From Nitrospira defluvii (GTDB lineage Bacteria > Nitrospirota > Nitrospiria > Nitrospirales > Nitrospiraceae), in NCBI RefSeq assembly GCF_905220995.1, contig NZ_CAJNBJ010000001.1:1178001-1242000 (forward strand): a stretch of 64,000 bases of DNA. Direction: 5' to 3'. How positions within the stretch are numbered: the first letter of the stretch is position 1; each line of letters starts with the position of its first letter. Positions 8,350 through 15,573 of this stretch are shown piece by piece. The notes beneath the pieces were generated by a model, which saw nothing but the letters and a program-made list of their open reading frames with translations, was not told the DNA's origin and made no database searches. The position numbers were made by a program, and so were the translations under genes.

Positions 8350-8555
8350 GCAGGTTGTTGAAAAGGGCTTCCAGCAGCGTTCTCAGTCGCACACCTCCCT
8401 GCGACGTACAAGTGGGAAAACGGAACTACTAGAGGGGTTTATCCGTTCGCCTGGAATATGAAGAGTGGCGAACGGGTCAAACGAAGTTTGGTTTGTACCT
8501 CCTCAGTCGGCGTGCTTCCTGCGGCCTTGCTGGAAAACCCTTTTGAACAGCCTGC
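8350..8555 (+). repeat. Family A inverted-repeat element, copy 2 (diverged)
   Basis: A 206-base element with ends GCAGGTTGTTGAAAAGGG and CCCTTTTGAACAGCCTGC, inverted copies of each other with few mismatches. Inner arms CCAGCAGCGTTCTC and GCGGCCTTGCTGG match other family A members, but the centre differs and is more AT-rich. It stands back to back with family B copy 1, filling most of the gap between ettA and the patatin gene. No ORF of substance is inside. Confidence 0.65.
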
Positions 8556-8633
8556 AATGGTTCTTAGTTTCTCACTATTCTTGCCTCTTGCGGGAGAAAC
8601 ATCCGTTTTTCCGGCTCAGCCGTAGATTCACAC

Positions 8634-9890
8634 ATGAGCTTGTTATCGGGACCTTTCCTCGGCTGTTGGATCGCGGCGCTGCTACTGACCTCCGTGTCCT
8701 GTGCGACCAGTGATCCTCCTCGGGCCCTCCCCCCTGACCCTCGCCCGGCGCCGACGAGGGCGACCCTGCAGTTAGGCCACAAAGAATTGACGGATGGCCG
8801 GTTCGTCGGACTGGCGTTCTCCGGGGGAGGTAGCCGCGCGGCCGTCTTCGGGGCGGCCGTCATGAAGGAATTGGACCGCCTAGGGCTGCTGCAGCAGGTC
8901 GATGTGTTGTCCGCAGTATCCGGCGGTGCCTTGCCTGCTACGGCCTATGCCCTGGAGGGCTATCGTGACTTTAATTTTGAGAACGGGTTCGTGGAACAGA
9001 TCGGGCGCGATATTCAAGGTGCCGTGGCGGGGCCCTGGTATGCCGCCCCGCACAACCTGCTCCGGTATGCGTTTCGAGACACCATACCCGCCGAACCGGT
9101 GATTCGCGCCCTGGACGACCAACTGTTTCACGGGGCGACCTTCGCCGACCTCAATCCCTCACGACCGATCTTGCTGTTGAACGCCACGGATGCCGTCACC
9201 GGTGATCCCCTGGTCATTGCCGAGGAACGGTTCGCGTCGTTGGGAATCCCGTTGGGGCCGTTCAGTATTGCCCGGGCCGTCTATATGTCTGCGGCCTATC
9301 CCGGCGTGTTGGAACCCTTGACGCTGACCGACGGACGCACAGGCACGAACGGCGCGTCTGCCGATCCCGTCCTAGCCTATGACGGAGGCGCCGCCGACAA
9401 TCTGGGTATTCGCACGCTCATACATGTGGTGGAGAAAACCCTGTCGGAGCAGCCGATGGCGGATCGTTTCCCGCAGGGCTGCCTGGTCATCTCCATCGAT
9501 GCCACGAGCCGTCCGGAGAACGAGGCGCGCACACCGCTCTCCGCCGCCGCGGCCCTGCTCAGGGGCCATCGCCGGAATGTCTTGGAACTCGCCGGTATCC
9601 CTGCCGCTCAGCAAGACCAAGCGATGTTCGGCACCTTTCGGGTCGGTCAGAACGGAAGCGGAGGGATCTGTCGGTTTTGGCATGTGGCATTGCGCCAGTT
9701 ACCGGACAGTGATCCATTGGGCGAGCACGTCACACACATCACCACGAACCTGGGCTTGTCGGTTGAGGATCAGGCTGCATTGATCGCAGCGGCAGCCCGC
9801 CTCGTGGCGAAGGGGCGCGAGGAGATGAATGCAACGGGCGGTTGGGCCGGTTTGCTTGAGAACAAGCCGGCGCTGTTCTCCCATCCATGA
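8634..9890 (+). CDS. Patatin-like phospholipase, lipoprotein
   Basis: A 418-residue lipoprotein: hydrophobic signal ending in the lipobox SVSC (Cys23), then a Pro-rich linker and a patatin domain. The glycine-rich oxyanion loop SGGGSRAAVFGAAV is at residues 63-76. The nucleophile motif AVSGG places Ser96 as catalytic, and YDGGAADN gives the dyad partner Asp250. The family are lipid acyl hydrolases; here the enzyme should be anchored to the envelope. The stop overlaps the ATG of the next gene, which in turn overlaps a third, so the patatin and two short-chain-dehydrogenase-like proteins are co-translated. This implies a linked role, perhaps in lipid turnover, which is inference. Confidence 0.85.
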   Translation: MSLLSGPFLGCWIAALLLTSVSCATSDPPRALPPDPRPAPTRATLQLGHKELTDGRFVGLAFSGGGSRAAVFGAAVMKELDRLGLLQQVDVLSAVSGGALPATAYALEGYRDFNFENGFVEQIGRDIQGAVAGPWYAAPHNLLRYAFRDTIPAEPVIRALDDQLFHGATFADLNPSRPILLLNATDAVTGDPLVIAEERFASLGIPLGPFSIARAVYMSAAYPGVLEPLTLTDGRTGTNGASADPVLAYDGGAADNLGIRTLIHVVEKTLSEQPMADRFPQGCLVISIDATSRPENEARTPLSAAAALLRGHRRNVLELAGIPAAQQDQAMFGTFRVGQNGSGGICRFWHVALRQLPDSDPLGEHVTHITTNLGLSVEDQAALIAAAARLVAKGREEMNATGGWAGLLENKPALFSHP

Positions 9891-10561
9891 CGCACCCCAT
9901 CACTCAGCAGCGTGTGTTTGTCACCGGCGCCACCGGATACCTAGGTGCCCGGCTCATTCCGCTGCTGCTTGAACGAGGGCATCAGGTGACCGCGTTGGTT
10001 CGCGAGTCCTCTGCGAGGAACGTCGCCGCGGGGTGCAGGGTCGTCGTTGGCAATCCGTTGAATGCCGAGACCTTCGCGGAATCTGTGCGGGGAAGCGATA
10101 CGCTGGTTCAGCTGGTCGGCGTGCCTAAACCGTCACCCTGGAAAGGGGCGCAGTTTCGCGCGATCGATGGGCCTTCTGCCATGGCAGCGGTGCGAGCCGC
10201 CGCTTCAACCGGTGTGCACCACTTTGTCTACGTCAGCGTCGCCCATCCCGCGCCTATCATGCAAGACTACATCGCCGTGCGTCGTGAGTGTGAAGCGGCC
10301 ATCACGCGAGCTGGGTTGATCGCCACCATCCTTCGTCCCTGGTATATTCTCGGCCCCGGGCATTGGTGGCCCTTGGCGCTGATGCCGGTCTATCGTGTCC
10401 TGGAACAAGTGCCCGCTACAAGGGAGTCGGCCATGCGCTTGGGGTTGGTCACGATTCAGGAGATGCTCGCGGCCCTGTTGTGGTCCATTGAGCACCCTCC
10501 AGTGAAGACGAGGGTCATCGACGTGCCGGAGATCAGGCGTCTGGTACGGAGCGAGATATGA
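9887..10561 (+). CDS. NAD(P)-binding atypical SDR protein (NmrA/NDUFA9-like)
   Basis: A 224-residue Rossmann-fold protein. The N-terminal nucleotide-binding motif TGATGYLGARL is at residues 11-21, with the strand-end LVRESSARN after it. The region from VGVPKPSP to FVYVSVAHPAPIMQDYIAVRRECEA fits atypical SDRs that lack the classical Tyr-x3-Lys pair. LRPWYILGPGHWWPL is the usual substrate-side segment. Family members bind NAD(P)H and are often redox sensors or reductases. Start ATG overlaps the patatin stop by four bases and its own stop overlaps the next ATG. Substrate unknown. Confidence 0.75.
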   Translation: MTHPITQQRVFVTGATGYLGARLIPLLLERGHQVTALVRESSARNVAAGCRVVVGNPLNAETFAESVRGSDTLVQLVGVPKPSPWKGAQFRAIDGPSAMAAVRAAASTGVHHFVYVSVAHPAPIMQDYIAVRRECEAAITRAGLIATILRPWYILGPGHWWPLALMPVYRVLEQVPATRESAMRLGLVTIQEMLAALLWSIEHPPVKTRVIDVPEIRRLVRSEI

Positions 10562-11442
10562 AACCGGTCGCACTCGTCACCGGCGCCGCCGGACTGATCG
10601 GTGGCTATCTCGTCAGGACCGCGCCGTGCTGGGTGCCTGATTGGGAGGTACGAGGCATGACCAGGGCCGAGGTCGATCTCACCGATCGAACTCAGGCTGA
10701 ACGGCTCTGGGAGCGTCACCGGCCGGACCTCGTCATTCACTGCGCGGCCTTGAGCCGCACCGGTCTTTGTGAACAGAATCCCGCGCAGGCCAGGCTGATT
10801 AATGTCGAGGCCACCCGGTTCCTGGCCGACCTCGCGAAGGACGTGCCCTTCATCTTCCTCTCTACCGATCAAGTCTTCGATGGCGCGAAGGGGCGGTATG
10901 TCGAAACCGATGCCGTCCATCCGCTGAATGTCTACGGGAAGACGAAGGCTGAGGCGGAGCAGGTGGTGCTCGCGAATCCTGCCCATACGGTGGTGCGCAT
11001 CGCGCTGACGGCGGGAATGTCACCGACGCGAGACCGGAGTTTCGTCGAAGATATGGTGCGGACGGCAGCGAAGGGGGTGACGCTGACGCTCTTTACAGAC
11101 GAGTTTCGCTGTCCGTTGCCGGCCGGTGCCTTGGTGCGGGCGCTCTGGGAAATCGGACTCCAGGGCCCACCGGGTCTCTATCACCTGGGCGGTTATGAAC
11201 GGCTGTCGCGCTGGGAGATCGGGAAGCTGCTGTCGGCGCGATTCCCGGAATTGCGGTCTTCGATCCAGCCTGGCTCGGTCGCCGACTATCATGGCCCGCC
11301 ACGGCCGCCGGATTTGTCGATGTGCAGCGACAAGATCCAGGCACTTCTGTCCTTCCGCCTGCCAGGCTTTCGCCAGTGGCTGACGGAGAAACCGTCGGAT
11401 GGCGACGATCCTTGGAACTATCCTCCTGCGGTGGCGCGCTAA
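10558..11442 (+). CDS. NAD-dependent epimerase/RmlD-like sugar nucleotide reductase family protein
   Basis: A 294-residue extended SDR. The dinucleotide motif TGAAGLIGGYL is at residues 8-18, followed by the RmlD-type sequence HCAALSRTGLCEQNP. LSTDQVFDGAKGRY leads to the catalytic YGKTKAEAE (Tyr-x3-Lys). This pattern is nearest to dTDP-4-dehydrorhamnose reductase, but no other rhamnose genes are present, so the substrate is uncertain. It is the last gene of the patatin-SDR-SDR operon. The TAA stop at 11440-11442 is directly followed by a family A repeat that fills the gap to the convergent cytochrome gene. Confidence 0.75.
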   Translation: MKPVALVTGAAGLIGGYLVRTAPCWVPDWEVRGMTRAEVDLTDRTQAERLWERHRPDLVIHCAALSRTGLCEQNPAQARLINVEATRFLADLAKDVPFIFLSTDQVFDGAKGRYVETDAVHPLNVYGKTKAEAEQVVLANPAHTVVRIALTAGMSPTRDRSFVEDMVRTAAKGVTLTLFTDEFRCPLPAGALVRALWEIGLQGPPGLYHLGGYERLSRWEIGKLLSARFPELRSSIQPGSVADYHGPPRPPDLSMCSDKIQALLSFRLPGFRQWLTEKPSDGDDPWNYPPAVAR

Positions 11443-11643
11443 CAGGCTGCGGAACAACTCGTGTTTTGCCCAATACGCTCGGATCAACTCATGCGCCGTA
11501 TCGGTAGCAGAATACCCCGCAGGATGCGCAAAAAGGCCGTCCAGCAAGGCCGCAGCGAGCGAAGTAGCGAATCGTACTCACGCCGTACGGTGAGCCGCTG
11601 AGGGATGCGAGAACGCCGCTGGCGGACTTTTTCCGCATCCTGC
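11443..11643 (-). repeat. Family A inverted-repeat element, copy 3, filling a convergent intergenic gap
   Basis: Left tip CAGGCTGCGGAACAACTC begins directly after the stop of the SDR gene. Right tip TTTTTCCGCATCCTGC ends four bases short of the convergent cytochrome gene's stop. Inside, a second tip GCAGGATGCGCAAAAAGG at 11519 opens a core identical in plan to copy 1 but inverted: arms GTCCAGCAAGGCCGCAGCGAG and CGCCGCTGGCGGAC, small hairpin CGTACTCACGCCGTACG. The extra 76-base left segment recurs, inverted, at the right end of copy 4. Confidence 0.8.
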
Positions 11644-11647
11644 TAAA

Positions 11648-12007
11648 TCAATGCGGAAGCGTACGAATGTAGGCTAACACGCTCTGGATGTCGCGGTCGG
11701 AGAGGAGTCCCTTCCAGGAGGGCATGTTCGGTTTGCCCTCGTGGATGGTGGTGAGCAACGCGCTGTCTGATTTCTTCCTGGTTGCCGGTGCCGTCAGGTT
11801 CGCCGGATCCGGACCGAGCAACTTATAGCCATCGCCTTTTCCCTCAGGACCGTGACAACCGGCGCAGTGTCGGCTGAAGATGCGTTTGCCTTTTGCACTC
11901 TCCGGCGTCTTCGTGCCGGCGGCGCCACTCGCCTCCGAGGGAATACCGGACCAGCCGATGCATGCCACGATGATCATCACGATGCCCACGACACCCGCCT
12001 TCACCAT
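11648..12007 (-). CDS. c-type cytochrome, monohaem class I
   Basis: Start at 12007 is chosen because TATGGAGGGACT lies just upstream; longer frames to 12148 lack support. The 119-residue product has a signal sequence (MVKAGVV followed by a hydrophobic core to about residue 28). It carries one haem-attachment site CAGCH (Cys48, Cys51, His52), and a likely axial Met95 in PNMPSW. The C-terminal helix SVLAYIRTLPH is the usual end of small class I cytochromes. It would act as an exported electron carrier. It stands alone and converges on the patatin operon; the gap is filled by a repeat element. Confidence 0.88.
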   Translation of the reverse strand: MVKAGVVGIVMIIVACIGWSGIPSEASGAAGTKTPESAKGKRIFSRHCAGCHGPEGKGDGYKLLGPDPANLTAPATRKKSDSALLTTIHEGKPNMPSWKGLLSDRDIQSVLAYIRTLPH

Positions 12008-12193
12008 AGTCCCTCCATACCGATCCTTCATCTTGCAGAGTAGGGCCTCGGGCATCATACCGCCGGGCGGCGGACAATACCAAGACCATCTGCACTGGCC
12101 GGCCCGGTGTTGCCGCCGGCACTCATCATAGTACAATCGCTGTATCATATCCTGTGTGTTCTATGCGCGCGCTTTACTTCCGGGGCCCATTGC

Positions 12194-12994
12194 ATGTCGC
12201 CAACGGATCCACTCTCCCTCCTCTTCACCGCCTGGGTTGCCTCGGCGATCCTCATGGTCGGACTCTGGCTGCTTGAGCGCCGCCTGCAGCATCTGTCGAT
12301 CGCCGATGTCGGGTGGTGTTACGGATTAGCCTTGGTGGTGTTGTGGTACGCCAGTGCTGCTCCTGGTGAACCGGCTAGGCGGCTGCTGGTCGCTCTGTTG
12401 GTTCTATTGTATGCCGTGCGCTTGGGTACGCATGTGCTGGTGGATCGGCTGTGGCGAAAACCCGAAGACGGCCGGTACCGTGCCCTGCGTCTGCGATGGG
12501 GCGAGCAGGGTCCGCTGCGCCGGTTCTGGTACTTTCAACTGCAGGCTGCGGCCATTGCCTGGTTCTCCCTTCCTCCCCTGGTCGTCATGCAAAATCCGCA
12601 TCCGCCGTTTCATCTCATCGAACTGCTCGGTGTACTCCTGTGGGGAGTCGCCGTGACGGGGGAGGCGGTCGCTGATCGGCAGTTGGCGGTCTTTCGACGT
12701 CAGCCCTGGAACAGGGACCGTGTGTGCCGTGAGGGACTCTGGTACTACTCGCGCCATCCCAATTACTTTTTCGAATGGCTGCACTGGTGGAGTTATGTGG
12801 TGATGGGGCTGGCGAGTCCGCTGGGCACTTGGGGTTTGACCCTGATCGGCCCGCTGACGATGGGGTGGGCGCTCTTGAAAGTCACCGGGATTCCCTGGAC
12901 GGAGACGCAGACCATGAAAAACCGTGGTCGCCAGTATGCGGAGTATCAGCGCAGCACCAATGCGTTTATTCCCTGGCCTCCGCGTCGGCTCTAA
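12194..12994 (+). CDS. DUF1295 / steroid 5-alpha-reductase-like integral membrane protein
   Basis: The ATG at 12194 opens a 266-residue protein; a longer frame to 12107 would run into the promoter region of the divergent cytochrome gene. Six or so hydrophobic segments are visible. The C-terminal half carries the family signature of DUF1295 and 3-oxo-5-alpha-steroid 4-dehydrogenases: GLWYYSRHPNYFFEWLHWW, then TGIPWTETQTMKNRG and YQRSTNAFIPWPP. Related enzymes reduce double bonds or methylate membrane substrates using NADPH or SAM. The physiological substrate here is unknown. The TAA stop directly abuts family A copy 4. Confidence 0.82.
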   Translation: MSPTDPLSLLFTAWVASAILMVGLWLLERRLQHLSIADVGWCYGLALVVLWYASAAPGEPARRLLVALLVLLYAVRLGTHVLVDRLWRKPEDGRYRALRLRWGEQGPLRRFWYFQLQAAAIAWFSLPPLVVMQNPHPPFHLIELLGVLLWGVAVTGEAVADRQLAVFRRQPWNRDRVCREGLWYYSRHPNYFFEWLHWWSYVVMGLASPLGTWGLTLIGPLTMGWALLKVTGIPWTETQTMKNRGRQYAEYQRSTNAFIPWPPRRL

Positions 12995-13288
12995 CAGGAT
13001 GCGGAAACAGTCCGCCAGCGGCATTCACAAGCGTGACGCGCGTTCTTCCGCGCGTCGTGAACCTCAGCGGCTCACCGTACCGCAAGAGTACGAGTCGCCC
13101 CTGGGACACTGGGCGCTCACCGACTCGCGTCCGTCCGCAGGCGTGACGCTCCTTCCTCGTCGCATCGCGGACCTCGCTGCGGCCTTACTGGACGGCCTGT
13201 TTGCGCACCCTGCAAGGCCGTTCAACGTCGTCTCACACCGCGTATCTGTGGTGGCTACGGGACTCGACATGAGTTGTTCCGCAACCTA
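12995..13288 (+). repeat. Family A inverted-repeat element, copy 4, with extension
   Basis: Begins directly after the TAA of the DUF1295 gene with CAGGATGCGGAAACAGTCCG. A core ends at 13213 (TTTGCGCACCCTGC), with inner arms CGCCAGCGGCATTC and GCTGCGGCCTTACTGGACGG and central hairpin CGTACCGCAAGAGTACG. A further 75 bases end in GAGTTGTTCCGCAACCTACT, which is the inverse of the left tip of copy 3. The element occupies nearly the whole gap to the convergent small lipoprotein gene (stop at 13312). Confidence 0.75.
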
Positions 13289-13311
13289 CTCGCTGCGGGC
13301 CTCCCCGGAGA

Positions 13312-13533
13312 TCACTTGCCTGCCAATTCTGCCAATCGCGCACGAGCGGTCTTGGCGGCGGGGCTGTCGGGATACTGGCGGATGATGTCTTCGTACAGTT
13401 CCCTGGCGTGGGTCAGGTTGGTTTGGCGTTCTTCGAACTGGGCGGTTTCCAGCCATTGCGCCGACTGGTCGGGACCGCAGCCCGATCCGAGCAGCACCAC
13501 GGTCAGGGCAATCCAGGCACATGATCTCGGCAT
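13312..13533 (-). CDS. Small TPR-like lipoprotein
   Basis: A start at 13533 is preferred: AAAGGA lies nine bases upstream and the product begins MPRSCAW, a hydrophobic core, and the lipobox GSGC. The mature part is only about 55 residues. Its sequence, with FEERQTNLTHARELYEDIIRQYP followed by SPAAKTARARL, is one and a half TPR units of the type seen in outer-membrane assembly lipoproteins. Function is not identified. Longer starts at 13551 and 13620 are possible but would bury the signal. It converges on the DUF1295 gene with repeat copy 4 in between. Confidence 0.6.
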   Translation of the reverse strand: MPRSCAWIALTVVLLGSGCGPDQSAQWLETAQFEERQTNLTHARELYEDIIRQYPDSPAAKTARARLAELAGK

Positions 13534-13647
13534 GCGATCGGTTCCTTTCATGACTGTCCGGCGGGGCGCGTGATGCACTGGCGATTGCCGTAGTCTGTCG
13601 CCAGCACGCACAGGGTTCAAGACGGTGGAAGCGGCACCCTGTTTCCG

Positions 13648-13959
13648 TTACGAGATGTGCTCCTCGCGGATGCCGAAGCGCGGGGAGGTAATGCCTTCGC
13701 TGCGACAGCGAGGGCAGCGGCTGGGTCTTGTCAGCCTGGTGCGGTCGCGGAACGTATAGGTGCAGTCCTGGCAGGTCGAGGGCTCCAGCACAAATGTTCG
13801 AGCCGGATCGCGAGCGAGCGTTTTGACGATGTGCGTCATGTGGTCCTCCACTTGGCGCACGGGCATGCCGAGAAGCTGGGCCAGTTGGTGGGAAGACAGT
13901 AACGTACCCGTCAGCAGCGCGATCATTCGGCGTCGGGGCGTCTGTTCCTGCGAGGTCAT
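13648..13959 (-). CDS. Predicted transcriptional regulator: HTH plus zinc ribbon
   Basis: A 103-residue protein with a winged-helix-like N-terminus (TGTLLSSHQLAQLLGMPVRQVEDHM, residues 18-41). The C-terminal zinc ribbon uses Cys63, Cys66, Cys82 and Cys85 (CQDC and CPRC). This two-part plan matches the COG3357 group of predicted regulators, many of them archaeal. DNA binding is inferred from the fold. It is divergently oriented from tldD across 150 bases, so it could regulate that pair, but there is no direct sign of an operator. Confidence 0.7.
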   Translation of the reverse strand: MTSQEQTPRRRMIALLTGTLLSSHQLAQLLGMPVRQVEDHMTHIVKTLARDPARTFVLEPSTCQDCTYTFRDRTRLTRPSRCPRCRSEGITSPRFGIREEHIS

Positions 13960-14109
13960 GCGCGAAGATTTTACCAGGATGGACGGCGTCTCCTCCAGCG
14001 CGACGCCTCACGCCGAGCATGGGCTGATGAAAAGGCAGGCAGCGGTCGACGCGATCTTGGTATACTACGCACGATTGCTTGTACGTGCCCCGCAACCAGA
14101 GATGCTGCG

Positions 14110-15573
14110 ATGACGGGACCCTCGTGGGACGAATTGGCGGAGCTGGCGCTCTCGCGTGTTCGTGCGGCCGGGGTAGAGTATGCCGATATTCGACTGCTCG
14201 ATTCGACCACGCGGACGATCGTTGGTGAAGACCGGCGCATCGCGCATATCCGCGAGTCGACCGATCGCGGGTTCGGCATTCGCGTGCTCCATCGGGGCGC
14301 CTGGGGATTTGCCGCCAGTTCCATCCTGTCCCTCGAGGAGGTGCCCCGGGTCGCCGACCTTGCGGTGGAAATTGCGAAGGGATCGGCCTCTCTTGCGATT
14401 TCGAAAGTGCACCTCGCGCCCGAGCCGGTGCATCGAGACCGGATTGTCACACCCTGCCGCCTGGATCCCTTTGCCGTTCCGCTCGAAGAACAAACGGCGC
14501 TGCTGCTGAACACCATGGACATCATTCAGCGGCAGCCTGGTGTCGTCAGGAGCCATGCCGGCATGTGGGCGCAGCGTGACCGAAAACTGTTTGTATCCAC
14601 CGAGGGTTCCCATCTGGAGTTCGACCTGTTGGCGATGCAAGGCGACTGCACGGCTACGGCGGTGCATGAAGGACGGTTCGCCAGTCGCTCCTTCAACACG
14701 CCCCATCTCCGCATGGGGTATGAGCTGGTGCGGGATGCCGACTTTGCTCGTGAAGCGGAACGAATTGCGGCACAAGCGGTGGAAAAGGTGCGAGCGCCGG
14801 TGATCGAACCGGGCCGCTACGATCTGGTCCTGGATCCTGAACATCTCTCGTTGACGATGCACGAGTCGTGCGGCCATCCAAGTGAATTGGATCGTGCGCT
14901 TGGGTATGAGGCGAACTACGCCGGCACCAGTTTTCTCACACCCGACAAGCGTGGCACCTACCGGTATGGCTCCTCCGATGTAAATCTGGTTGCCGACAAC
15001 ACCGAAGCCGGTACGCTGGCGGCGACGGGATACGACGACGACGGTGTGAGTTGCCAGAAATGGGATATCGTGCGGGAGGGTATTTTTGTCGGATACTGCA
15101 CGAATCGCGAAGTGGCGCCGAAGATCAAAGAGGAGCGGTCACGCGGGTCGAACCGGGCCGATAGCTGGGGCAGCGTGCCGATGGTGCGTATTGCGAACAT
15201 CGGGCTTGAGCCGGGAACCGCCACGCTCGACGGGCTCTTGGCCGACGTGAAACGGGGCATCTACATCGAAGGCCACGGGTCGTATAGTATCGACCAGCGG
15301 CGGTACAATTTTCAGTTCGGCGGGGACGCCTTCTGGTTGATTGAAAACGGCCGGCGAACGGGTATGGTACGCGACGTGATCTATCACGGGATCACGCCGG
15401 AGTTTTGGGGACGGTGCGACGGTGTCGCCGACCGGAGTCATCGTCGGCGGTATGGATTTATCACCTGCGGAAAGGGCCAACCGGGGCAATCGGGCTGGAT
15501 GACCCACGCCGCGTCCCATGCCCGGTTCCGCCGCGTGGATGTCATCAGCGGAGAGACGAAGGCGAACCCATGA
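14110..15573 (+). CDS. tldD: TldD metalloprotease subunit
   Basis: A 487-residue protein of the TldD/PmbA family with the diagnostic zinc-protease motif HESCGH at residues 251-256 (His251, Glu252, His256). The segment FVSTEGSHLEFD and the C-terminal GFITCGKGQPGQ are also typical. TldD forms a heterodimer with TldE (PmbA) that degrades unfolded peptides and, in known systems, matures microcin B17 and helps clear the CcdA antitoxin. The length is normal. Its stop overlaps the tldE start by four bases. No precursor-peptide gene is evident nearby, so a housekeeping role is the simplest reading. Confidence 0.93.
   Translation: MTGPSWDELAELALSRVRAAGVEYADIRLLDSTTRTIVGEDRRIAHIRESTDRGFGIRVLHRGAWGFAASSILSLEEVPRVADLAVEIAKGSASLAISKVHLAPEPVHRDRIVTPCRLDPFAVPLEEQTALLLNTMDIIQRQPGVVRSHAGMWAQRDRKLFVSTEGSHLEFDLLAMQGDCTATAVHEGRFASRSFNTPHLRMGYELVRDADFAREAERIAAQAVEKVRAPVIEPGRYDLVLDPEHLSLTMHESCGHPSELDRALGYEANYAGTSFLTPDKRGTYRYGSSDVNLVADNTEAGTLAATGYDDDGVSCQKWDIVREGIFVGYCTNREVAPKIKEERSRGSNRADSWGSVPMVRIANIGLEPGTATLDGLLADVKRGIYIEGHGSYSIDQRRYNFQFGGDAFWLIENGRRTGMVRDVIYHGITPEFWGRCDGVADRSHRRRYGFITCGKGQPGQSGWMTHAASHARFRRVDVISGETKANP

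Noticed and set aside
8096-8713. Frames inside the repeat pair after ettA
   Set aside because: Produced by family A and B repeats; Arg/Ser/Pro-rich translation with no protein pattern.
12924-13385. 153-codon frame over repeat copy 4
   Set aside because: Begins within the DUF1295 gene and crosses the repeat and an antisense lipoprotein gene; no start signal.
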